From NCBI GenBank assembly GCA_963556695.1, contig CAUWAG010000018.1, positions 2,294,001 to 2,358,000 of the forward strand: a stretch of 64,000 nt of DNA. Direction: 5' to 3'. The translations under genes were made by a program, and so were the position numbers. Each line of letters begins with the position of its first letter. Within the stretch, counting starts at the first letter, position 1. Below are positions 55,963 through 64,000 of the stretch, one piece after another. Under the pieces are notes generated by a model. That model was not told where the DNA came from. It made no database searches and saw only the letters and a list, made by a program, of their open reading frames with translations. Origin of the DNA: Anthostomella pinea. Lineage: Eukaryota > Ascomycota > Sordariomycetes > Xylariales > Xylariaceae.

Positions 55963-56152
55963 GTGCGATGAAAGCGTCCCAATGGCCGGCTTGCGGGAAG
56001 GTGGGCTTATATGTCCCTGGACGTTACCCGCGACTCCCTGCTGCATGGAATGATGTATGAACCGGGAAGGCAGTGGTCGTCCATAAGGTACGCAAGCTGG
56101 AAGTAAAAAACACCATTCTTCCATAACTTACCATTGATATAACTCTAGATAC

Positions 56153-56297
56153 ACTGAACCCCCATGAGTCTGCGTACGCCCCTCATCCACTAAGCGAAAG
56201 ATGCGTTTATTATAAATGGGATAAGCACGCTGGAATAAGGATCAAATGTGACTTGTTAGATCAGAGCTGCTTATTCCTGTATGCTTATTCCAGTTTT
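56153..56297. repeat. Second copy of the 28-bp repeat plus inverted ATAAGCA element
   Basis: Bases 56153-56180 match 11621-11648 with two differences. Just after it, ATAAGCACGCTGGAATAAGG and the inverted CTTATTCCTGTATGCTTATT form an imperfect palindrome of about 75 bp. Confidence 0.65.
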
Positions 56298-56639
56298 TCG
56301 AAAATTTCGCGGGTGTTCTGGAGTCTTATCAACATTGTGGAACAGAAAGGGGGCTGCACTGTGCGTATACAGTCCATCGACAGTGCAAATGTACGGTGAC
56401 TTCGTTGTGTCATTACTTGTGTGCCCCACCACGTTTTTGCTGCCGCGCCGCTCAGAGTCACCCCGCCGATCAGTGCATTCTTTCTAGTATCTACACTGAC
56501 CCTCCCTTTGTCGATATTCTTTCCGTTGTGTCCGACATCTCAACACGATCTTGGAACACTTTAGGCACTGTCCATAGCTGCCACTGAGACTGAGGCCACG
56601 ACAGCACTGCGATCGCGACCGGCATCTCTTCTGCACACC

Positions 56640-58907
56640 ATGTCGAGTCGGCAATTGCGAAAGCTTCAGAAGCAGCGCGAGCTGGAAGAACTTCAGGCTC
56701 AGAACCCCGTTGATGACTTGGAGGAGAGCGAGGAAGACCTTGCGCCGGCGCCAAAGTCCAAACCAAGTGTCTTCTCTGGGTTCGCTCCCCTCGGAAGTCA
56801 AGGCGATCAGGACGAAGATGACGAAGACGACGATGGCGACCCCGCCGAGCCTGTGACCGAACCCGCCGACACCCCGAGTCTGACAGACACTGTGAGGAGC
56901 TCCTCCAAGAAGAGCAAGAAGAAGAAGAAGAAGGCCAAGAAAGCTGAGGCGACACCCAAGGCGCAGACTGCCGCCCAAGATGAGCAAGACGAGATCGACC
57001 GAGCTCTAAAGGAGCTCAGTTTGTCCAAGAAGATGTCTGGTACAGCAGGCGGGGACATTGCCGATACATCAAGCATCAAGGCGTATGAACGCATTTGTGA
57101 GCTTCTCCGCATCAACACGTACCATCTGAAGGTTGTCAATGAAATGCGCAATCTTTTCGGTCGAGAGGCTATCGCTGCCGCCGAGCAGGAGAACGAAGAA
57201 CGCGCCCGAGCATCGCGTCCGCGACAACCATTGCAACAACAGGTGGACTTGGAAACCTTCCTCAAAGGGCCGCCGGGTAAGACCCTGCCAGAGGTGACGC
57301 TTCGGCGGAACCCCTTTTTGCCCGGGAAGGATACCTGGCCTCGTGCTTCAACCGAAGGTCTTACTATGAAGCTGGTGAAGGATAGGCAGGTACCTGGCGT
57401 TTCCGAGTTCTCGTTCGCACATGATGACAACTACAATGCTCTGGAAAGGCAATTCTTCACGCTCGTTCAGATGCATGATCCCATGCAGCTGGTGGCTTTC
57501 TTACAACGCCATCCATACCACATCTCCAGCCTCATACAGGTCAGCAAAGTGGCCAAACAAGACCAAAATTCGGCGCTTGCGGGCGACCTGTGCGAGCGAG
57601 CGCTGTTCACTTTTGGCCGTGTGTCGCTTTCAGCCTTCCGGCAAAAAGTAGATGAGGGCAAGGCCAGGCTCGACTTCAGACGACCAGAGAATCGTCAGTT
57701 TTGGCTGGCAGGATATCACTACCTGAAGAGCTTGGTAATGAAGGGCACATACCGAACTGCATTGGAGTGGTCGAAGCTCCTGCTGAGTCTGGATATCGAA
57801 GACCCCTATGGAATAATCCACTTCATACACCCGATGGCTATTCGTGCGCACGAGTCCAAGTGGTTCATCGACTTCTGCGACTCGGAAGCGCTAGATAACT
57901 GTGACACGGCGGGAGACTACATCAGGCAAACTCTGGTGCTGGCTAGACTTCAGCAGGAAGACACAGCTGGCGCCAAAGCTCTCGTGCTCGAAGGAATGGA
58001 GCAATTACCTTGGCTCTACAGTAGCCTCTACAAGGCGCTCAACTTGGATGTTCCTAAGGCTATATGGGGAATACAGCCGCGTGACCAGCATGAGGAGTTC
58101 TTCACTGAGCTCTACGTGCACCAGACGAAGAGCCTATGGGACAACGCCCAAGCTCTGGGTTTACTGAAGGGTGTATCCGCCTCGGCCAAGAAACCCGACC
58201 TTGGGGCGTTTGCTGTGCCGCCCGTGGTTGGAAGAAACGCTGCGAGGTTCGTCTACCTGGACAACACGCCGTCGTTGATGGGCCTGGTTCCGGACGGTCT
58301 ACTGAGCACGTCGCCGAACTGGGAATTCGACCCTCTCCCACCCCCAGAGGGCGACAACATCTTCTCACACGAGTCGCAAAGGATACCCTGGCAACCGAGG
58401 CAAGCTGGCTTCCAACCTGGCTTACAAGGGATTGATCTTCCCAACGACCCTGAGGGGCTACGTGCTGCTCTAGAACGATTACGGCAATTGGGAGTGCCGC
58501 GAGAATTCGAGCAAGCTCTCCAAGAGGTACTCGACGCGACTCAAAACGGTCAGGCTGGAGAAGGACTTGAAGGGGATGAAGATGTTCTCTTTGGTGACGA
58601 AGAGGATCGCGATGATTACGACGAGCTTGAGCGCCCTGAAGCCCCTATTCCGCCCGTGGGCATGGGGAACATGTTCCAAACCTTCCTTAACCTCTTTAAC
58701 CCCGGAACAACTGGCCACGGCGGTGAAGACTACGACGATGACTTGGACTCGGAGGACCTCCCCTGGGGGACCATGCCAGGGGCTTGGGGTGATGATCCAG
58801 GCGATGAATCGAGCGATGTCGCGAGCGATGAACTCCTTCCTCTCATACCAGCGGACGGAGATGGCGATGGTAATGCCACGGACGATGATATGCCAGGTCT
58901 GGTCTAG
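56640..58907 (+). CDS. RQC1: Rqc1/TCF25 ribosome quality control protein (755 aa)
   Basis: The intronless frame opens MSSRQLRKLQKQRELEELQA, then acidic stretches and a poly-Lys tract (SSKKSKKKKKKAKKAE), as in all Rqc1/TCF25 proteins. The conserved domain follows: YNALERQFFTLVQMHDPMQL, QRHPYHISSLIQVSKV, DLCERALFTFGRVSL, FWLAGYHYLKSLVMKGTYRT and DPYGIIHFIHPMAIRAHESK. A disordered acidic C-tail ends the protein. Rqc1 works with Ltn1 and Cdc48 on the 60S subunit to promote ubiquitylation and extraction of stalled nascent chains. Length and domain order are normal for filamentous fungi. The ATG at 56640 has a good context (CACCATGTCG). Confidence 0.93.
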   Translation: MSSRQLRKLQKQRELEELQAQNPVDDLEESEEDLAPAPKSKPSVFSGFAPLGSQGDQDEDDEDDDGDPAEPVTEPADTPSLTDTVRSSSKKSKKKKKKAKKAEATPKAQTAAQDEQDEIDRALKELSLSKKMSGTAGGDIADTSSIKAYERICELLRINTYHLKVVNEMRNLFGREAIAAAEQENEERARASRPRQPLQQQVDLETFLKGPPGKTLPEVTLRRNPFLPGKDTWPRASTEGLTMKLVKDRQVPGVSEFSFAHDDNYNALERQFFTLVQMHDPMQLVAFLQRHPYHISSLIQVSKVAKQDQNSALAGDLCERALFTFGRVSLSAFRQKVDEGKARLDFRRPENRQFWLAGYHYLKSLVMKGTYRTALEWSKLLLSLDIEDPYGIIHFIHPMAIRAHESKWFIDFCDSEALDNCDTAGDYIRQTLVLARLQQEDTAGAKALVLEGMEQLPWLYSSLYKALNLDVPKAIWGIQPRDQHEEFFTELYVHQTKSLWDNAQALGLLKGVSASAKKPDLGAFAVPPVVGRNAARFVYLDNTPSLMGLVPDGLLSTSPNWEFDPLPPPEGDNIFSHESQRIPWQPRQAGFQPGLQGIDLPNDPEGLRAALERLRQLGVPREFEQALQEVLDATQNGQAGEGLEGDEDVLFGDEEDRDDYDELERPEAPIPPVGMGNMFQTFLNLFNPGTTGHGGEDYDDDLDSEDLPWGTMPGAWGDDPGDESSDVASDELLPLIPADGDGDGNATDDDMPGLV

Positions 58908-59889
58908 AGCGCGCTTGAGAGCCGTGCGTCTCGTCATTTCACGATAGAGGTCAAAGGGCCTACGCTTTGGTAGGAGATATTTAGCTCTGCACCCGTATAC
59001 TTGATCTGCATATGCACAAGACATGGTGAACGGGAGAGCTAGGTAGTGTGCCAAGGCGGCAACATCTGCGTGGAGGGCAATGTGCGCCCGGGAATAGGTA
59101 GATCAAAAACGCTTACCACCCCATGTTCCCTTATGCATACTAGCTCTTGCTTGGTCCATTTTGCAACACCCCGTGCTGTGTGATACTGGTCGCTCAGGTG
59201 TCAAACTTGATACTGGCTCCGAGCAAGTTTCTTCCCCATGGCGTGGTGACTGCTTTAAACCAAGGCCAGTTTCAGCTCCAGGCTCTTTGAAGAAAGGGGG
59301 CTGCACTTTGACATAAAAAACTTGCTCATGTTTCACTTCCACGTTTCCTTTGTCCCAGGCGTTTTGTCCATTTTGGCACGCGAGAGCTGATGCCGAAGTC
59401 GTCCGATGTAGCTGCACGGTGTATATTACCATGTTCAACGTAATATGCACTGTATGTCACTATAGATTGTCGCTCATATGAAGACCTGGCAATGCGCCGC
59501 ACTGTACGGTACTTGTAGCACCTCCTGAGGGGACCAGGGGGCTTTGCGGGAGCTAGTGTGCCGTCGATGGTGGGGTGAATCAGCTGGAGATTCGCTGACT
59601 GACGACTGCCCCTCCTTTTCCTCCTCGGACCTGGGCCAGCCGCCTTCAATAAACCTTCACTTGGGAACTGACAAACCACCGCCCATTATTAATACAACGC
59701 GCACGCCGTGCCACCCCATACAAAGACCTTCGTGTCCTTTTTCTCTCTTCGACCCCCTCGCTACATATCGCAACACGAATCTGCTCATTCTGCTGTTATC
59801 TTGCGAAACGAAACGAACCCTCTCTCTACTCGACTCTATCCGCCCGAAACACACATCTGTCTCTCCTGTTCAGAAATCTATCGATCGCA
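58908..59889. other. Intergenic; pyrimidine-rich promoter of the Atx1 gene
   Basis: About 980 bp. The last 180 bp are C/T-rich (for example TTTTCTCTCTTCG near 59740), typical of highly expressed fungal genes. No other gene seen. Confidence 0.5.
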
Positions 59890-60279
59890 ATGGCCGACGA
59901 ACGCACCTACAAGTTCAACATCACCATGAGCTGCGGCGGCTGCTCGGGCGCCGTCAACCGTGTGCTCGGCAAACTTGAGGGTGCGTCTTTTCCACTTCCC
60001 CATACCTCCCAGCTGTCTTTCATGTTTCCGAAGTCCCCCGCCTTGTTCAACCCTCGCAGCTAGCTATAAGGAATTGGGTGACTAACCATGTGGTTGCTAC
60101 ACACAGGCGTCAAGAGCTACGACGTCTCCCTCGACAAGCAGGAGGCCCTCGTCGTCACCGAGCCCGGCCTCGACTACGAAACCGTCCTCCAGACCATCGC
60201 CAAGACCGGCAAGAAGGTCAACAAGGGCGAGGAGATCACGAGCGGCGGCGCGGCTCCGAGCGCCCCCGCTGAGCTGTAA
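59890..60279 (+). CDS. ATX1: Atx1-type cytosolic copper chaperone (87 aa, two exons)
   Basis: Exons 59890..59980 and 60107..60279 give 88 codons. Residues 13-18 are the metal-binding MSCGGC (copper held by Cys15 and Cys18) in a single heavy-metal-associated domain: YKFNITMSCGGCSGAVNRVL, then VKSYDVSLDKQEALV and a TIAKTGKKV loop whose lysines fit docking to the Ccc2 copper ATPase. A short Ala/Pro/Ser tail is the only addition. Atx1 carries Cu(I) from the plasma membrane importer to the secretory pathway for multicopper oxidases. The 126-nt intron splits a Gly codon before the second beta strand, and its donor is GTGCGT. Length is normal for the family. Confidence 0.92.
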
Positions 60280-62701
60280 GAGGTCGTCACCCCAAGACAA
60301 GAGAGCGCGAGAAATACTACGCGCGAAAGGCGATTATACACGACGACGAGCGATGCGCTTGGGACTGCTTATTGATAGGTGGATGGCATGGTTGTGGAGT
60401 TGGAATGGACACATGGATGCGATTGCGTTTTGCGCCTCGCTGTTATATAGCATGCATATACACCGTCTCTACGGGCTTTCACACAACAACTGTTCCAACT
60501 ATGCTGCTCGAGTTCGTATGCCAAAGCTGGACTAGGACGTATCAATACTGGGTGTCTTGTCGAGCATGTGTTCCTACCGCACCGGCGGATACGTACAGCT
60601 TCCACACAAACGATTGATGTCTATCTATCGTTGGGTGGCGAGTAGTGCTCCAGTCGAGTCGTCAGTTTCGTTCCTACCTACCCTAGGACCGCCTGCTGCA
60701 TTTGGGATGATCACGCCGATATCATGCACCGAAGGTACGGCATGGACCTACGACCATTGTGATCTAGACTTGGCACGATACATTCTGTAAAAGAACACCT
60801 CTGGGCATCATCTCCGGCATACCACGATATCGTCTTCGGCTTTCTTGCGCAGGCCGGCAAAGCCAACGCCTTTCCCAGGCTCTTTTGCCGGTCGAGTGGA
60901 ACCGAGCTGATACACACTGTCTTGGTATGTATACAGCCATTCTTGTTGTCTGAAGTCAGACCCAACCTCGGATCTTCGCCTACGGCGCGGGCGTTTGGAG
61001 TAGGTGACTCTCTGTGACTTGTTCCTGCTTGCCAGAGCTATGGCCTGCCATCTCTGCGGCGAGGGTGCACCAGTATGCTGCTGGTCTGACTCAGCCGTCC
61101 GATGGTTAAGCGTTAGGACTAAAAAGGGGCACGGTGTAAGTCTGCTCAGTCAGGCATGTGTATAAATGGTACCTCTCTGGCCTTCTCGCAATGTTAATCG
61201 AGATCTCTCCAGTGCGACTCTATGTAGTATGTACGACTCCGTATCACAGGTTTGGCAGGCTTCAAACGGTACCAATCCCCACGTCCAGTCGTCAAGTATT
61301 GTCAGGTAAGGAAGGGCCACGAGTCCTAGACGTGCCGCATATCTCGAAGATCTCGGGGGTTCAACACACCAACATACAACCACACCAATCAAACCCCGTC
61401 TTCACACACAAACAGCAGCTTCAAACGCCAGCCGCACGGATCCGGGCCCGGCTCCTACGGAAGGGAAAGGCCACGTTGTTTCGTCCGATGTGAGGATGGA
61501 GGTATGCGAGATTGCGTGGCATCGGTGGTGGCAGTGGCGCAGGAGTCAGCCCTCTGCTCACTGCCTAGGTACCACGCATTGCCAATTCACCAGGCTATCA
61601 GATCAGAGTATGCCTCGTTCTGCACTTTGGTTGTGTCCATTCTCAAATAACATCAGCGTTTCGTGCCTGCTGTAAACCCACCAGGACTGCAGTCCTACGA
61701 CTACAACTCGCCAGCGTGGAGGCTCACCTAGGCGGCGCCCGAGATCATGAGATACGACCACACTCATGAAGGCCGGGCGTTGTTGAAAATGCCGGTCCGT
61801 TGTCCTATACAAACAGTAACGTGCTTGAGGTTTCCTTACCTAATCTTTATTTAGGCTCACGATCGGCATACCCAAATAGGCAATCGAACTCCGGCTCTTT
61901 GTTACCGCTACGCCGGCATACCGGCTTAACCGCCACGGGCACCACTTTTATCGCTTTATCTTATTTTATTGTAGCGGCGGCTCGCCCGTCCAAGTCTCAT
62001 CGACTGAAGCCGCAACTCGGCGTGTCTCTGCAAGTCAACACGCTTGTCATAGTAACAAGTTGCTGTATTCAACCCACGCCGGGCTGGCCGGGCTCCGAGC
62101 ACCCCGAGCCGAGGTGCGGTCCTGATTACAAACCTCAAGTTCTAACCACGATCCTTTGGGCCCACCACGATGATCCACGTTGGCTCATCAACCACAGCCC
62201 GCTATGCTCGTGTCCGCCGCTGTCAAAGTCGCACTCGCATCCGCCTCGCACGCATCCCGCAGACGCTATATCTGGCTACACGTGTGGGTATACCTGGGGT
62301 CTGTTGTGCGGGTATCATCTTGCCCCGAGATGCCAACCCCGACAGGCTCCTTCACTTTCGTTTACTAAAGGCTGTGCCCGTGCCGGTGCCGCGAGTCCGC
62401 CTAGTCAGCCTGCTTCTGCTCACCTCCAAGGTCTCAGTCCTACGAGTGTAACACATTTGCACTTTTCTCTCCCTCGAAAGTGCTATCAGCTTACCCTGTT
62501 CCTCTGACGGTTCCTCTTCTGACTCGCTTATTACTTTACAGAGGATTCTCGAGTGGGCTTCACTGACCCAGTCTCATCTCATCTTATCTACTGCTGCTTC
62601 TATCGGTATCTTGGAAGTGTCCCGACGACTCCGTGACTTCACCAACACTTCGGTCAGCCGAACCAAAATTGTGCCGCACTCAGTTACTGCTTTTTCCCAC
62701 C
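60280..62701. other. Intergenic, no gene seen
   Basis: About 2.4 kb. A long plus-strand frame at 61800-62507 has no motif and an unlikely composition. On the minus strand near 61870-61950 a sequence with A-box and B-box-like blocks resembles a tRNA-derived remnant but does not fold as a tRNA. A C/T-rich leader precedes 62702. Confidence 0.5.
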
Positions 62702-63853
62702 ATGAGTGACCAATCCGGCAATGCCGCCGTCCAGGCATTCATCAACTGTACCCCAGAGATCTGCCCATACGACTCGTCGTTCTACGGCTACCGGATCCAG
62801 ATCGTGCCCAACGCCGTCTTCTTGGGCCTCTTCTCCCTATCTCTTCTCGGCTTCCTCGCCGTGTTCCTCATCACGCGGCGCGGAGGAGCCTTCACAGTCG
62901 CCGTGAGCCTCGGCCTGATCACCGAGATCTTGGGTTATGTCGGGCGCATTTTGAGCTGGCAGAACCAGTGGGCGGAGCTCGGGTTTCTCATGCAGATATG
63001 CTGCCTCACTATCGCGCCTGCCTTCCTCGCTGCTGGTATCTATTTTTGCATTCGCAAGATCGTTGCCGCCTTCGGTCCGGAGAACTCGCGTATTCCGCCC
63101 CAGTTCTACACCCGAATTGTGAGTCTCGACCAGCCGGCCCCTAGGTAGTCTCAGCATAGAGACGGAAAGGGGAGTTAAAAGGGGGGGTGGCCGGGCTAAC
63201 AAGTCGCACAGTTCATCCCCTGTGATCTTATCTCCCTCATCCTCCAAGCCGCAGGCGGTGCCCTCGCGTCCATTGCCTCGCACACCCATGGGTCCACCAC
63301 GCTGGGCGACAACATCATGATAGCCGGTCTCGCCTTCCAAGTCTTCACCCTCCTCGTCTTCATGATCCTCTGCGTCGACTTCGGCATCAACACCCTGCGG
63401 CGCACCCGCGCCCTCGGCGCCGCCGCCCTCGACCAGGACGCGGCCATCGTCGCGATTCGCCGCTCGCGGATGTTCAAGGGGTTCCTGGTCGCGCTGGCGC
63501 TGTCGACCATCTGCATATTCTGGCGGAGCGTGTACCGCGTCGCCGAGCTGAGCAACGGCTGGACGGGTCCGCTGATGAAGCGCCAGGACCTCTTCATCGG
63601 CTTCGAGGGCGTCATGATCACCGTCGCCGTGCTGGTGCTGAACGTCTTCCACCCGAGCCTGTGCTTCCGCGACCTGATGGGCCCGAGGAAGAACTTTAGG
63701 TTCTGGGCTGCGAAGCGCGCGGTGGGTGAGCCAAAGGGGGATGTTGAGAAGAGCGAGGTTAGGGGGAAGTCGAGCACGGGCACGAGCGTCACGGGGCCGA
63801 GTGGTAAGAGTAGCGCTTATGCTAGTGATGGTGAAGGCGTGGAGAGGACATAA
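62702..63853 (+). CDS. RTA1-like membrane protein (352 aa, two exons)
   Basis: Exons 62702..63118 and 63212..63853 are joined in phase over a 93-nt intron and give 353 codons. The protein has about seven hydrophobic segments. Family marks are YGYRIQIVPNAVFLGLFSLS (first helix), LITEILGYVGRILSWQNQW, LAPAFLAAGIY-like IAPAFLAAGIYFCIRKIV, FIPCDLISLILQAAGG opening exon 2, SHTHGSTTLGDNIMIAGLAF, FWRSVYRVAELSNGWTGPLM and EGVMITVAVLVLNVFHPSLC. RTA1-like proteins (Rta1, Rsb1) sit in the plasma membrane and are linked to sphingoid-base or lipid translocation and to resistance to toxic lipophilic compounds. The tail is Lys/Ser-rich and cytoplasmic. Confidence 0.9.
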
Positions 63854-64000
63854 TTGGGGAACGAAGCATAGAGGGTCGGGATAGATAGGTGTCTCGATGA
63901 CCGGGTGGATTGGGGTTATGACAATGATGACTCGGGGCTTGGGCATAGATACGGGCTCGAATTCCGATACCATATTACTTGTTCAGCACATGTAAAGAAT
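63854..64000. other. 3' flank to window end
   Basis: Downstream sequence of the RTA1-like gene; nothing else can be supported. Confidence 0.6.

Noticed and set aside
61855..61950. tRNA-like sequence on the minus strand with A- and B-box-like blocks
   Set aside because: The T-arm does not pair and no anticodon arm can be formed; at best a tRNA-derived remnant.
61800..62507. 235-codon plus-strand frame
   Set aside because: Pro/Ser/His-rich low-information translation without a motif; it overlaps the probable leader of the RTA1-like gene.
62837..63973. 378-codon minus-strand frame
   Set aside because: Antisense shadow of the RTA1-like gene; Glu/Asp/Arg-rich, no family.
1..64000. Secondary-metabolite cluster, CRISPR array, rRNA genes
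   Set aside because: No synthase or synthetase motifs, no regularly spaced repeats and no rRNA sequence were seen. The P450 and monooxygenase pieces are isolated relics.

Overview
The window is a stretch of nuclear chromosome from a filamentous ascomycete (Pezizomycotina). A Sordariomycete-like fungus is likely, but nothing here fixes the species. The evidence is short spliceosomal introns (about 47-126 nt, GT..AG, with CTAAC/CTGAC-type branch points), Zn2Cys6 regulators, F-box, 2EXR, Clr5 and DUF6604 families, an NPHP3-type NACHT receptor, an RTA1-like membrane protein, a fungal pogo-type transposon and a Tc1/mariner copy whose stop codons look like repeat-induced point mutation (RIP). I saw no rRNA or convincing tRNA genes, no CRISPR and no complete secondary-metabolite backbone gene. 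Exon models were built by hand from splice signals and reading frame. Family names come from recognition of conserved motifs, not from searches.

Region by region. 0-0.65 kb: 3' end of threonine synthase. 0.7-1 kb: a possible tiny Cys-rich gene. 1.4-6.8 kb: an F-box protein, a Zn2Cys6 regulator and a monocarboxylate-type MFS transporter; the last two are divergent. 7.2-7.6 kb: a small secreted Cys protein. 9.5-11.2 kb: an Mch1-like MFS transporter. 11.7-16.1 kb: an F-box protein and a large DUF6604 protein. 16.7-17.9 kb: a secreted beta-helix protein fused at its 3' end to the last 65 codons of a P450. 20.2-21.9 kb: a secreted carboxylesterase/lipase. 22-29.8 kb: a gene-poor block with short inverted and direct repeats, probably old transposon debris.

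29.8-50.4 kb is an accessory block rich in damage. It holds a Clr5-domain protein, a CorA-like relic, a MalP-type sugar transporter, an F-box gene with an in-frame TAG, a RIP-damaged Tc1 element, a 65-aa unknown gene, a frameshifted 2EXR gene, a frameshifted NACHT receptor gene with a 43-bp tandem duplication, a nearly intact pogo element with one nonsense codon, a 5'-truncated rhodopsin-fold membrane protein and a broken FAD monooxygenase. An intact SCP-x-type thiolase sits inside this stretch.

50.9-64 kb returns to conserved content: a six-exon Zn2Cys6 regulator, the ribosome-quality-control factor Rqc1/TCF25, the copper chaperone Atx1 and an RTA1-like membrane protein. Housekeeping genes therefore lie at the two ends, with a dynamic interior of recognition, regulation and transport genes. 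The most unusual signals are a 12-bp motif recurring only in intergenic DNA (AGTCTCCGTMCG), the disabled recognition-gene cluster beside two DNA transposons, the beta-helix/P450 junction and the Cys-every-fourth-residue mini-peptide. I did not find one clear undescribed multi-gene system.
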